A stretch of 64,000 bases of DNA from Tetrahymena thermophila SB210 (lineage: Eukaryota > Ciliophora > Oligohymenophorea > Hymenostomatida > Tetrahymenidae). Location of the stretch: assembly GCF_000189635.1 (NCBI RefSeq), contig NW_002475926.1, positions 1 to 64,000 of the forward strand, given 5' to 3'. Shown in pieces: positions 1 through 11,700 of the stretch; the first letter of the stretch is position 1, and each line of letters starts with the position of its first letter. The translations under genes and the position numbers were made by a program. Under the pieces are notes generated by a model, which saw only the letters and a program-made list of their open reading frames with translations, was not told the origin of the DNA and made no database searches.

Positions 1-28
1 CCAACCCCAACCCCAACCCCAACCCCAA
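1..28. repeat. Macronuclear telomere (C4A2)n
   Basis: Four full CCCCAA units preceded by CCAA occupy the first 28 bases. C4A2 on the strand running inward is the ciliate (Tetrahymena/Paramecium) telomere repeat, so this is a true left chromosome end. The remaining 264 bp before the first gene are AT-rich with no further repeats visible, so the subtelomere is very short. Confidence 0.97.
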
Positions 29-292
29 TTTTTATTGAATAAATTTTTTTTGTTAATTATTTATCTTATAATTTAAAAGTTATTGTTTTAAATTCACAAA
101 ACTCAAAAAAAAAGCAAATAACAAATTTAAATAAACAAAAAAAGATAAATTTTATTTATAAAAGTATTAGTTTTTCATCAGAAATAACAATTAATTTTAA
201 TCAAAAATTAGTTTAGAGTCAATTAATTTTTATATTGTGAATTTCGATAAAGAATTTAATGAGGAATTTTTTTAATAATCAAATCTTTTATT

Positions 293-1764
293 ATGTCTAA
301 AATTTTGAAATAGTCGAAGAACAATTTATCAGAATTAATAAATAAGTATATAGACCCAGATGTAGAATCATAATTGTTAGAGAGTTAAATGATAGAAAGT
401 GGTATTGACTCACATTTAAAAAATTGGGAATTAGAAATAAACAATTTGGAAAAAGATTTGCCAAAATAAATGCTTAGCGACATGAGGAAAATTTTGTAAG
501 ATAATTAAAAAAATAATAAGAGATCAAAATCAGTATAAAGCTCATTTAAATATGGGATGGATAATTAGTCGATGAAACAAAGTAAAGAGAGCAAATAGAA
601 TACTTTATCTCACTCTATAAATAAAAAATAATCAACAACTTTAAATGAATAAAAATCATTTAAAGAAGTAGGAATACCATATAAATAATAAGAAACTTAT
701 GATAAATAGATTAAGGAGTAATCATTAAAAAAAAACATGCAAAGAGCACAATCAGCCTAAGAAGTCAGAGGCTCAAATTCAAATTATTGCTATAAAATAT
801 TTCCTGAATGGAATATTTATACTAATGTAAACTTTTATTCAAAATATTAGTTTATTTTAGTATAAATTAAAAATATTTATAGGTATCTAAGTAATTTTAA
901 TCTAAAATGAGTCATAGAGAGCTAAAATATGATGTAAATTAAAGATTGATTAATGATGAAAATGACTTAAATAATAGCTAATAAAAGTAAAGCTTAAGAA
1001 ATAGTATTTAAAGAAGTTAATCTGCAGCTTAATTAAAGGTATTGTTATATAATTTTAAATATTTTTAAAATAAATAAATTATTTTCATTCAAAAAATATT
1101 TTTCTAAATTAATTAGGAGTCATACATAAATAATATGGTGTAATTAAATGATATTACAATTGACCAATCTCATTTAATCTAAACTAAACCCTCATTAAAC
1201 ATAAGAAATAACTAAAATTTGATAGAATAAAAATCTTTAAGTTAATAAAGTCAAATGCTTGAGTATATACAAAATTCTGATAATTTTTAAAAACCTTAAT
1301 ATGTAAAATCTGTAAATGAAATTTTGTAAATACCTGCTAATCAGATTCAATAAGGTGAAAATATTAAATCTCGTTATAACATATTAAATTGTTTAGAAAA
1401 AAGGTAATAAGGAACGTAAAACTATTTCTTAAATTATAATAAAAACCATATGGGCTAATTAAATAGAAGTAGTATTAACAAAACAAATATTTCTTAGTAA
1501 TATCCATAAAAATATTAAATAATTATGCAGAGCCTTTAAAAACCTCATGCAATCTAAATGCATAAAAGTTAATTTAATCAATCAAATTAGGAAATAAATT
1601 CCTCTTCACCATCCTAAATGATTTCTTCATATAAAAACATCCATTATACACAAAGAGATAGTAGTTAGAGGAGTCGAAAGAAAATTTTTGATGAATATTC
1701 AGCTACTAGCTATATATAAAATGTAAAAGATTCATATAATAGAATTTTTCCTAGGAAAAATTGA
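293..1764 (+). CDS. Unrecognised Gln/Asn/Ser-rich protein (telomere-proximal)
   Basis: Three exons (293-826, 883-1038, 1117-1764) separated by GT..AG introns of 56 and 78 bp give 445 codons ending in TGA, with TAA/TAG read as Gln. The start is the ATG in ttATGTCTAAA. The N-terminal 70 residues are acidic/basic mixed and probably helical (MSKILKQSKNNLSELINK...). The rest is low-complexity, rich in Q, N, S and K, with short Arg/Ser patches near the C-terminus (SRKKIF). I see no signal peptide, membrane segment or known domain, and I do not recognise a family. The coding part begins only 264 bp from the telomere, so its promoter must lie in that short spacer. The exon structure is well supported by frame continuity; the function is unknown. 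Confidence 0.8.
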
Positions 1765-2737
1765 TACGATATTGTTTGTTTGTTTAGTTATTCAATAATA
1801 TAAAATATTTAATATTAGCTTTTCTAAATTAATTACTTCATAAATATTATTAAAGAATTAATCGATTTTAATTCATAATTAATTTGTTCTTTTGATTGTT
1901 TGATAATAATTTTATTACTCAAATTTTTTTTAGCTCTTTTTTTCAAAACTTAATTTATTAAGTCTTTTAAAATTTTTATAAAGTGTGTAATTGTTTCATC
2001 AATTTATGAAAAAGCTAAAAAGGTATAAAATAATAAATAATATTTTATTTAATGTGCATAATACTAAAATCTATTAAGTTTAAGCTTAAATTTATATTTA
2101 GATTAATTTAAAAGGAATTTTTATTGAATGAACTAGTTAGAAAATGAATGTTTTGTCCTTTTGTTCTTTTTTTACTAAGTTGATTTAATAAAAATGAGTT
2201 TTATTATTTAAAATATCTTTTGATAGATTAATTAGTTTGAATAGAAAAATTCTATTAAAAAAGGTTATTAAGGTGTAAATTACAGAAGTGGCTGTGGAAA
2301 TTTTAACTCAATAGCAGCAAAATAATGCAGTATTCAAGGTATCAAAAATAGAATAATGAAAGAGGAGTATTTTCATATATTTATTATCATATTAAAAAAT
2401 AATGTGAATAATCTAAGAACTAACTAATAAATTGATTGATAAATAGATAGATTAAAAGTTTATTAATTAACTAATTTATAGGCAGATTCTTTAATTTATA
2501 CATAAACTCATAGGTTGATTGAATGATTGATTGATAGTTATAACTAAAAGATTTTTTATAGAAAATTAATTAATAACAATATAAAGCACTTTTCTAATTT
2601 TTTTAAAGTAAAAAAGACATACTATTATTAAAATAGTAGTGTTATTTAATAAGTTATAGGATTAAATATAATACATTAAAAGATAAGCTGTTTCTTTAGT
2701 TAATAGTTGCTTTAAGATTATTTTTTAAGAAATATAA
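1765..2737. other. AT-rich intergenic spacer
   Basis: 973 bp between two plus-strand genes. It holds poly(A/T) tracts and imperfect ATTG/ATAG tetranucleotide runs around 2430-2455 and 2519-2540. I see no convincing coding frame, tRNA or other RNA gene. It presumably contains the 3' end of the upstream gene and the promoter of the large kinase gene. Confidence 0.6.
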
Positions 2738-5700
2738 ATGGTATAAAAACTGATTTTTAACAAGTTCATTAAGAAGAAAGATGATAATGAGAAATGGATT
2801 TAGTTTTCATCGTCAAATACAAATATTAATTTAAATAGGCTGCATGAATGCAGCTTAAGCTAATTCTATAAAGCAATTGCTGAGCTGAGAAAAACTAAAG
2901 ACAATATACCATAGTTCTCGATTGAGAAAGTATCGAGCTCTTCACATGAGTTAGCTATTTATTTTAATTAATTACCTAAAGATGTGCTTAGTGATATTAA
3001 ATTTCTTAGTTTTTTAAGCGATTGTAGTATAAAAAGAAAGACTTAAATATATAGTAACAAGAATAGAAATTTTCATAACTTGCCAACTATTTAAGAGGGA
3101 ATGTACGAAAGTGCCTCTTAAAAAATTAACGTTAATGAAGAAGATGATTAGCTTGTTAGAAGATAATCATCAGCATTTAGTAGGACAATTAACAACAGCA
3201 TTAAAAATTCTCAATATCTATACGAAATAACAAAAAGTGATATTTCAAAATCACTATTTAAAAAATCAGAAACGAATGAAATAATAAATGAAAATGTAAG
3301 AACATAAATTAAATATTATTTTGAACTATTTATTAATTATTAAGAGTTAGTTATTGATTAAGAGTAGAAAATAATATTCAAATATTTATTTTTTACTTGA
3401 ATTAGTTATTAGTTAGTATAAATAATTATTTAAAATTATTTTGAATAGATTACTTATTTATTTATATTTATTTTTTGCTCTTAACATACTTGTTAGAGAT
3501 GTTATTTTTTAATTAATCTATTTTATTCATTTATAATTAAATAGGCTTTAGAAAACAGTATTCAGGTTGATAAGGACATAAACATTTTGAGTAACGACTC
3601 GTCATTCAAAGATATTGATGGAAGTTATGATAATTAGTTTAAAAAAAACTAAGGTTAGAAGATCAGATAAGATCTTTCACTTACGTAAGAGGAATTAAGC
3701 TGCACTGTTGTTACTGAAATAGATGAGGATACAAAATTGTAAAAATCATAATACTTTGGTAACTTTAATGAAAAAATGCTTTAAACCCTTACAACAACAA
3801 GAGATTACAATTCGTCTCCTAGATCAAAAATAATGGGTTCTATCAGCAGTCCAGGATCAAATTAATCTTTGAAAATGACACAAGAATAACAAAAATAATA
3901 TATATAAAGCCAGTAAATATAATTAAATTTATAACAACAAATTTTTTAAAAGTAGAACCAAGCTGCTGAAAAGCAAAAAATTCAACCTAATTAACAAAAA
4001 ATAAGATTTACTTAAAGCATTTAATGTTAAGATTAAATAGTAGAGCCTTAATTATAAATTAAAGAATAAAATTTTGTTAGCTTACCCTCATCGACTAAAA
4101 ATTAAACAAAACAAGGAACTCAAAAATAATAAAATAGTAATGAATATATTATTAGCAGTAGTAATTTTAGCAACACTAGTTTGAAAAATAACAATATTTC
4201 TCAAGTGCAGGGCGCCAATTCAAACTAAATTACTAAGCTAAGCAATAATTAAAATACTACAAATACCTTTTAAAATAAACCAAATAAGATTTAAGAAAGT
4301 AAATTTCAATAATAAAATGCTTAAACTTTACATTATCCAGGTAACATAGCTAATTCAATTGTAACAGATTTTTATGATAAAAGTCTCTCATAAACTGTTG
4401 TACCTTCCCTTCATCAAAATAATCAAGGAACTAAAATTAATTTAGATATAAGTGATAGTAATGCAACTAAAATCAATAATAAGTTTAAACTAAGTAACAA
4501 TACTCAATCATAAACACAACTATCATAGAATTCCAGGCAGTAAGATTTTAGTTCTTAAAATGGGGGATAAGCTGGTAATCAAAACGAAATGAGTTAGACT
4601 CTTAATTTTAAATAACAGGCTTTATTTCAAGCTTAAGGTTAGTTTAAGTCCATGGAAAGTGTACCTTCAAAAGAGGAAATTTAAATGAAATTTATTAAAG
4701 AAACAATTTCTCACTCTCAAATTGGCAAATAGGAGAATGAAGATAATTATAAAAATAATAATAATAGATAAGATGCCTTGGCTATTTTTAGCAGAGAATA
4801 GATCAGTACTGATAGAAAAAATAGAGAGACTGCCTGCTTTTCTTAGGAATCGGTGTAAGCCATTAGTATGGGATAAACATTAAGTTACAAATAAATAAAT
4901 TAAAGAAAGCAAAGCTAAATAATTCTTAGTCAAGTAAATTTTGATTAAGCAGAAGAAGAAGTTACCTATAGACCCAAACCTTAAATTGAATAATAATCAA
5001 TGAGTTAAACTGTTATGATTAAAAATTAACCTTACTAATAGAATAAATAGTAAACTCCAAACTAATAGCAAAGCATCAACCAAACTTTCTCAAATCTATA
5101 AAAAAAGAATAATATGATGGATTCTTACATAGGAGGATAAGCCACTAGTGAAGTATTATAAATAGAAACTTATGAAAATATTGGTAAACTAATTTAAATA
5201 AAATCTACTTACTTACTTGCAAGCAAATAATAAAGATTTATTTATTTATTACTTTTTATAATTTAGATGAGGGGAATATATATAATACAAAACAAAATGA
5301 ATATCTACCAAGCATAGACTCAAGGAAAGCTTCATAGAGTGGTATTTATTCCAAGGGTAATTAATTAATAATATAGATAAATAATTCTAACATAATTTTA
5401 ATGCAATATATTTTAAATAAATCAAATAGAAAATTAGAATTCAATATAATCTCAGAAATTGTTAACTTCTGAATTTAACAAGCAAAGTGTTTTTTAAACA
5501 GGACATTTCAAATCAATAGACCCAAGTTAAGTGATGGAATCAAAATTAAAAAAGAGCAATAATGAAAATTAAGATAGATAAAATTAAAATATGCTTAACA
5601 TTTAGGATTTTTAAAAGATATAAGAATCAAAAATAATTGAAAGATAGGAAAAACAATATAATTCTTAGCTTTCATTTTCACCTAAAAATAATCGAGTTTA

Positions 5701-8700
5701 TCAATCTAGTTAAAATATTCCATAAATACAAATTTAGTAGTACAAATTAGCTGATGTTTCAAATACACCCATCTTGCTATCACCCAAACATAGCCAATAA
5801 CTATATTCTGTTTAACAAAGTGGCTCAGTCACAATAGTTCCAAAAAAAAGATTTGAGTAAGAATCAACAAAAGATGAGACTTTAAAAACTGATAAGATAA
5901 AATAGAAATATTATATTAATTTTAGTAATAACAGAACATCTGAATCTCAGGAAATTGAAGGTAAAAACGATCCACAAAATATGGTAAACAAAATTAAAAA
6001 TCTAAAAAATAATATGTCTAATTTTAATTAGTAAGATTTTAACAAGAAAAACCAAGAATCAAATGCAAAAGATGATCAAAGTGAATAGCCTAAAGGAGAA
6101 AAGAAAAAGGTCCTTCATTCAAAAGATTAAAGCAGTCAATTTTCTAACAGTAAAAAGTAAAAAGGATACTAAGGTGGTTAATATAGCGGAAGCTCAAGTG
6201 GTGGAAAAGATAATTCAAATATCAGAAAAAATAATAATAATTTGTATCAAGATATAAGTATAAATATATATAAAAGTTTAATTCCACATAACCCGATTGG
6301 TTTTTCAACTATTATGAGTAACCCTTTACAGGTTAGTGAAATTACTGGTTTAAAAGGTTCAGTCTCTGTCACAGGAAATCTTTAAGTTGATGAAGCACCC
6401 ACAAAAGAAAAAATTTACAAACCCTTTAACCCTATCAAAAATTCTGATTGGTAGATAACATTTAATTAAAAAGGAGATGTAGAAATAAAAACTTCTTAAG
6501 ATATTGTACCACCTGTTGAAAATTATGGAAAAAGTTTTAGAAAACTTTGTAAATTAAATATCTTCCTTATTTATTTAATTACTTTCTTTTTTGCTTTAAT
6601 ATAATTTATTTATTTATTGTTTCAGTGGTGTAATTTATAAAATAATAATTAAAATATAAAGATCTGACAGGAAATGAAAAAAATTAGGCTATTCTTGATA
6701 AAGTAAAAGTTATTTTAGAAGAACAAAAATTTACAGATATAGAAATGATTGGTAGAGGTTCTTATGGACTTGTATTAAAGGTAAAAAATTGGCAAGGTTT
6801 TGAAAGAGCTATTAAAGTACAACTCATAAATGCTTATAATCAAGATTAATTCAAAGATGGAGAGTTCAAAATAGGAAAATATTTAACTGATGATGGTACA
6901 GAAAATCTTTTTGGGCAAATCATTACCCTGCATAACATTTATATAATATAAGACACAGAAAGCGAGCACATGATTTGTTTAATGGAAATGGAGCTTGCTG
7001 AGTCTAGTTTAAGTAAATAAATAAACAATAGGTTGGAAAAAGGAGTAATGATTGATCCTTTTTCTTAGGAAGAGGTTATTTTTATTTTCTATCTTTATAT
7101 TATTTAACAAAATTATTGATTAAATAAATAAATTAGTTTATTTTTATTTGCCGTTGGTGTATTCAAACTCTTGTAAGAATTCACAATAGTGGATGTGTCC
7201 ATAGAGATATTAAAACAGATAACATTCTTAAAATGGGAAATAACTTTTTATTTACTGACTTTGGTGAATCTGAATATGTGTACAATTTAAAAAATTTTCA
7301 TCAAAAATAGACAGATACTTTCAGAGTTAAATAAAGGTTTTCAGGAACTTAAACTTATCTATCGCCTTTATTAAGGGAGTGTTATGATAATCTAAAAAAT
7401 AATTAATCTGATCAACTCTATCATGATCCATTCAAGAGTGATATATACAGTTTAGGATTAGTTTTTCTATAAATTTAGCTATATATGAAAGGAATGAATA
7501 AAGCAGAGATCACTGCTATTTTAAAAGATCCTAAAAAAGCTTATGAAGAGGCCAGAGCAAATAATATCAACCATATTATACTCAAACAAAGATATTTTAT
7601 TTATGAAGGCTATGAATATGAATGCATCAATATTTTATAGAGCATGCTTGAAATAGAAGAAAATAAACGTATGTCAACAATTAAATTAGCCCTTATTTGC
7701 TAAATAGATAAGCAATTTCTTTCTCGTATAGTTATTCCTTACCCTAAAATCTTTAGACCAAAATAAATAAAAGAGGATTATGGAAATAATATATGTAAAG
7801 TTAAATATTCTATTAAGTATATGGAGTATGAAGGTAAAGTTTTTTTATATTCTCTCAATAATTTTTTTTCCTTCAATCATTTAAATATTATTTTTATGAT
7901 TTTTAATTACCAAAACAAACTAGATTTTTCACTCATTTTATCACTGAATAAGACCTTTAAATTTAATTATAAAACCATTTAATTAAGCACTAATCCTTAT
8001 TCATGAGTTCCATTTATTTTAACATTAAAAAGAATACACAATTTTTAGTTTTAATCGAATTATTTTATAAAAAACATTTGAAATTAATCACTAATTTTTG
8101 TATTTCACATTTAATTTCAAATTTTAATTGTTTTCTTTCTTTCCTATTTATTAAAAGGAGAAACTCTTAAAATTGGGGACAAAATTTTAAGACACGGAAG
8201 AGGAAAGTTATTCAGACATGAATAAAATACCAAAACTATAATTTATGAGGGTTACTGGAGTAAAGATCTACCTCATGGCTAAGGAAAATTTTCTAAAATA
8301 TTTTAGGATGACTGGGAGTATGAAGGGTAATTCTATAAAGGAGTTTTTCATGGAAAAGGAGAAATAAAATTTAATGGAAATACAATTTATTCAGGAGAAT
8401 TTAGGAATTATATTTTAAAAGATTTTTTAATTCCAAAATAAATGTGCCCATAATCAGGTACTTTCAAGCTAATAGCATTTGGCAAAAAAATGTATAAAAT
8501 CAAAAAGAAGGCTGATAATTAAGAGTAAAATTATTATTTTAGTGATTTCTGTAAATTAATTCTATCTATTTTAAAAATAATTGTAGGTTTTGTTTACAAA
8601 TTAAACTTCACTAAATACCAAATATAGAAAATTTGCTTTGTCTTTTGAAAGATTCTAAGTCAAATTTTTAAAGGCTAACATTAAAAAATTATAAAAAGAT

Positions 8701-11700
8701 AAATATGGATAGTATCTCGCACGCTCCTAATTAATCAGATGTTTACAAAAAGAGAGATATATTTATTATTTGCAAAAAAATGAATGTAGAAGTTATTTAT
8801 GATGAAGAATTTACCTTTCTTGATTATTAATTAGAAACCATTTTATAAATATGCAATCAAATCGAATATATTGATCTTAAATTTATTTCATAGGAACAAG
8901 CTGCTAAATTGTTCAGTGGTGAAAAAAGCTTTGATTATTTGAAATAAATTAAAAATGCAAATGAACAAAAATTCAGTGAAGAATTTTTTTGTAATCTTAT
9001 GAATTCCAAAATTGTTTCAAGACTAAATATTATAGAATATGAAAATAAATCCTTATTTGGTTTGGGTCTTAAACGTATGTTTGAAAAGAGGGTTCAAGTT
9101 TAATTTGTTAAAGAAATTAATTTATCAAATTCATATATTTCTGCTTAAAACGAGTCATTTTAGAGTTTCTTTGCCTCAGATTGTCTCAACTAAATTATAA
9201 AGTTGAATTTACATAATATAGCATCTCTTAACGATGAGTCTCTAAAAATTATTTCTTCATCAAAATATTTATAAAATTTAAAAGTAAATTTTGCATTCCA
9301 GAGTTATTTCATATTTCATGTCTATTTATTTGAAATTTTAGGAACTTGACATTTCTGGATGTACAAAAGTTACTCATAAAGGACTGAGTTAATTTTCGAT
9401 TCAGCTATAATAAAACTTGCCTTAGCTATAGGTTTTAAGGATTGGAGGTCTGGTAAATCCAAAAGTTGATACAGGTTTAAATAAACTTTTATTCAACCCA
9501 ACTATGAAAATGTTAGAATCCCTATTTAAAAATGCAAGCAATTTATAAGAATTAGATATGAGCAATTCCTAGATGTTAAATGATTCAGTAGTCAAGGGCA
9601 TTACAACAACAAAGCATTTACCAAATTTACTTTTCTTGATTCTTTCTAAGTGCCCATTACTTACATATAAATCCTTTGAGTATTTTCATAGACAAACAAA
9701 TAACCTTAAAACTTTAGAAATGGTTGATTTTTCTTACACGAAAATAAAATTAAGTCTAAGTATTTTTTTACACATTAAAACAATAAACAAATATTTAATG
9801 ATTTATTTATTATTTTAACTATTATTAGATTTAAAAAAGCCAGCACAATTTTTAAAAAAACTTAAAATTGCAGAATGTCAATAAATTGATTGGAATTAAT
9901 TAGCTGGATACCTATAGATCTCTCATACGAGTGAAATCTATTTTGATTCTGACTTGCTTGAATTTGTTTCTAAATAAAAAGAAGAAGACTTCAAACAAGC
10001 AATCAGACTACTTTCTAATAAGAAAATATTTTTGAACATAGTTTCAGAATAATCTCTTGAATACATAATTAAATTCTTTGAAAAAAGAAATAATCTTGAT
10101 ATCAGATTATTTAGTTTGACTTACCCAGAATATTAACTGGAAAAATCTGTTATAGTTTAAATTAAAAAATAAGATAAGCACACCAAGTTTAAAATTAAGG
10201 ACTATTAAGGAGTATCCTTCAAAGAGAGAATTTAGGAAGCAAGAGCTAAGGTTTTCAAGTATAAGCATTATCAAATCTTAGAGCAGCCTCTCTGTGTCCT
10301 TGATCAGGATTATGACAATTACGGTAATTAGCAGCTACCAGCTAACGAGGAAAGATTTGAAGATTTAAAAAGAATCTTAAATGGTAGACTATTTTTAGAA
10401 TTTCATTTGCTAGATTTAAAAAATGAATAACAATTTGCACATTAAATAATTAAACCTCTTGCTTAAAGTAAATTTACAAGAGGTTTAGAAATGATTGATT
10501 TATCTAATTCGATTATAAATGATGAAGATTTGTAAGAATTAACCAAGTCCCAATACTTTCAAAAATTAGAAAGTATTTGCATAAATAACTGCTAAGAAAT
10601 TACTGAAACAGGCATTAACTGCTTGATTGAATCAATATAGGGATTTCCAAGTTTAAAAGAAGTACAAGTTCAATAAAAACTTGTTAACTTTTAAAATTTG
10701 GATCTAAACTCTTTATAAAAAAGAGGATAAGAATTTAAATTAATAATTGACACCTTACAAATCAAAAACTTAGAAGTTATAAGAGATGAAAAGATGTTTT
10801 TAAAATATGTCCAATAAATATGTAGTATTAATTAGAGCGTAATAAGCACTATATTTGTTATTGGTACTCCTTTTTTGGTAAACAAAATTTTAAATTAGTT
10901 AAGTTAAAATACTCCATCTCCTTTAAAGTATGTTACTATTGATGTGTCTATTAGCTAAGAAAACGAAATTGAAGATATCTAACAAGCCCTATCCCTAATT
11001 TAAAATTTTAAATAGATAGAGAGTTTATTCTTTGATTTTAGAAAGTAATTAAATTAACTCTTATCCAAGCAGTTTTTATGATTTTTTATTATCATTTAAA
11101 TTATAATTAGGCTTAGGTTTCTTTCTTACTCATTGATGAAGAGTTTATTTAAATACATAGAAAACCTTTAACTACTCAAGCAATTAAAAATTATGATAAA
11201 AAAGTAATGATATTAAAAATTATTAATTTACTTATTATTCATTTTAAATTATTTTTACAAATTTTCATAGTTTTTTAAGTTATTTTTTTAGTGATTTATC
11301 TAGAATTTATTAATTTTCGTGAAAAATATTAATCTTATTTTTATTTTATTGAAAAGTTATGGAAGAAAAGAGTATTTTTTAGAAGGAGTTCACATTATTG
11401 AGTTATTCGAAAATTTAAAAAAGTTTACACAACTTAAAAAACTAAGTGTTTATTTTAAATAGTAAATAAATTCATAATTAAATTTATATTAAAATTAATT
11501 TTTACAAATTATTTAAAATTAAAAAGAAAAAAGAATGTCAATCAGCAAATAAATAAAATAATGACAGATAAAATAGGTATTTGTATTAGATCTATTGTTA
11601 AAAATCTTTAGGAGATGAACATTTAGTTAATAAAGTAATTTACTAAATCATAATAAACCATAATAAATAAATAAATTCAAAAATATATAATAGTTGGGAT

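Noticed and set aside
9573-9818. Stand-alone 81-residue protein ending at TAA
   Set aside because: TAA is Gln in this code; the frame is an internal part of the LRR region of the giant kinase.
11360-11461. Separate gene starting at ATG 11360 after a TGA at 11208
   Set aside because: Splicing 11204-11356 continues the previous frame into another LRR unit with the same phase-2 junction, and the ATG frame here does not match the repeat frame.
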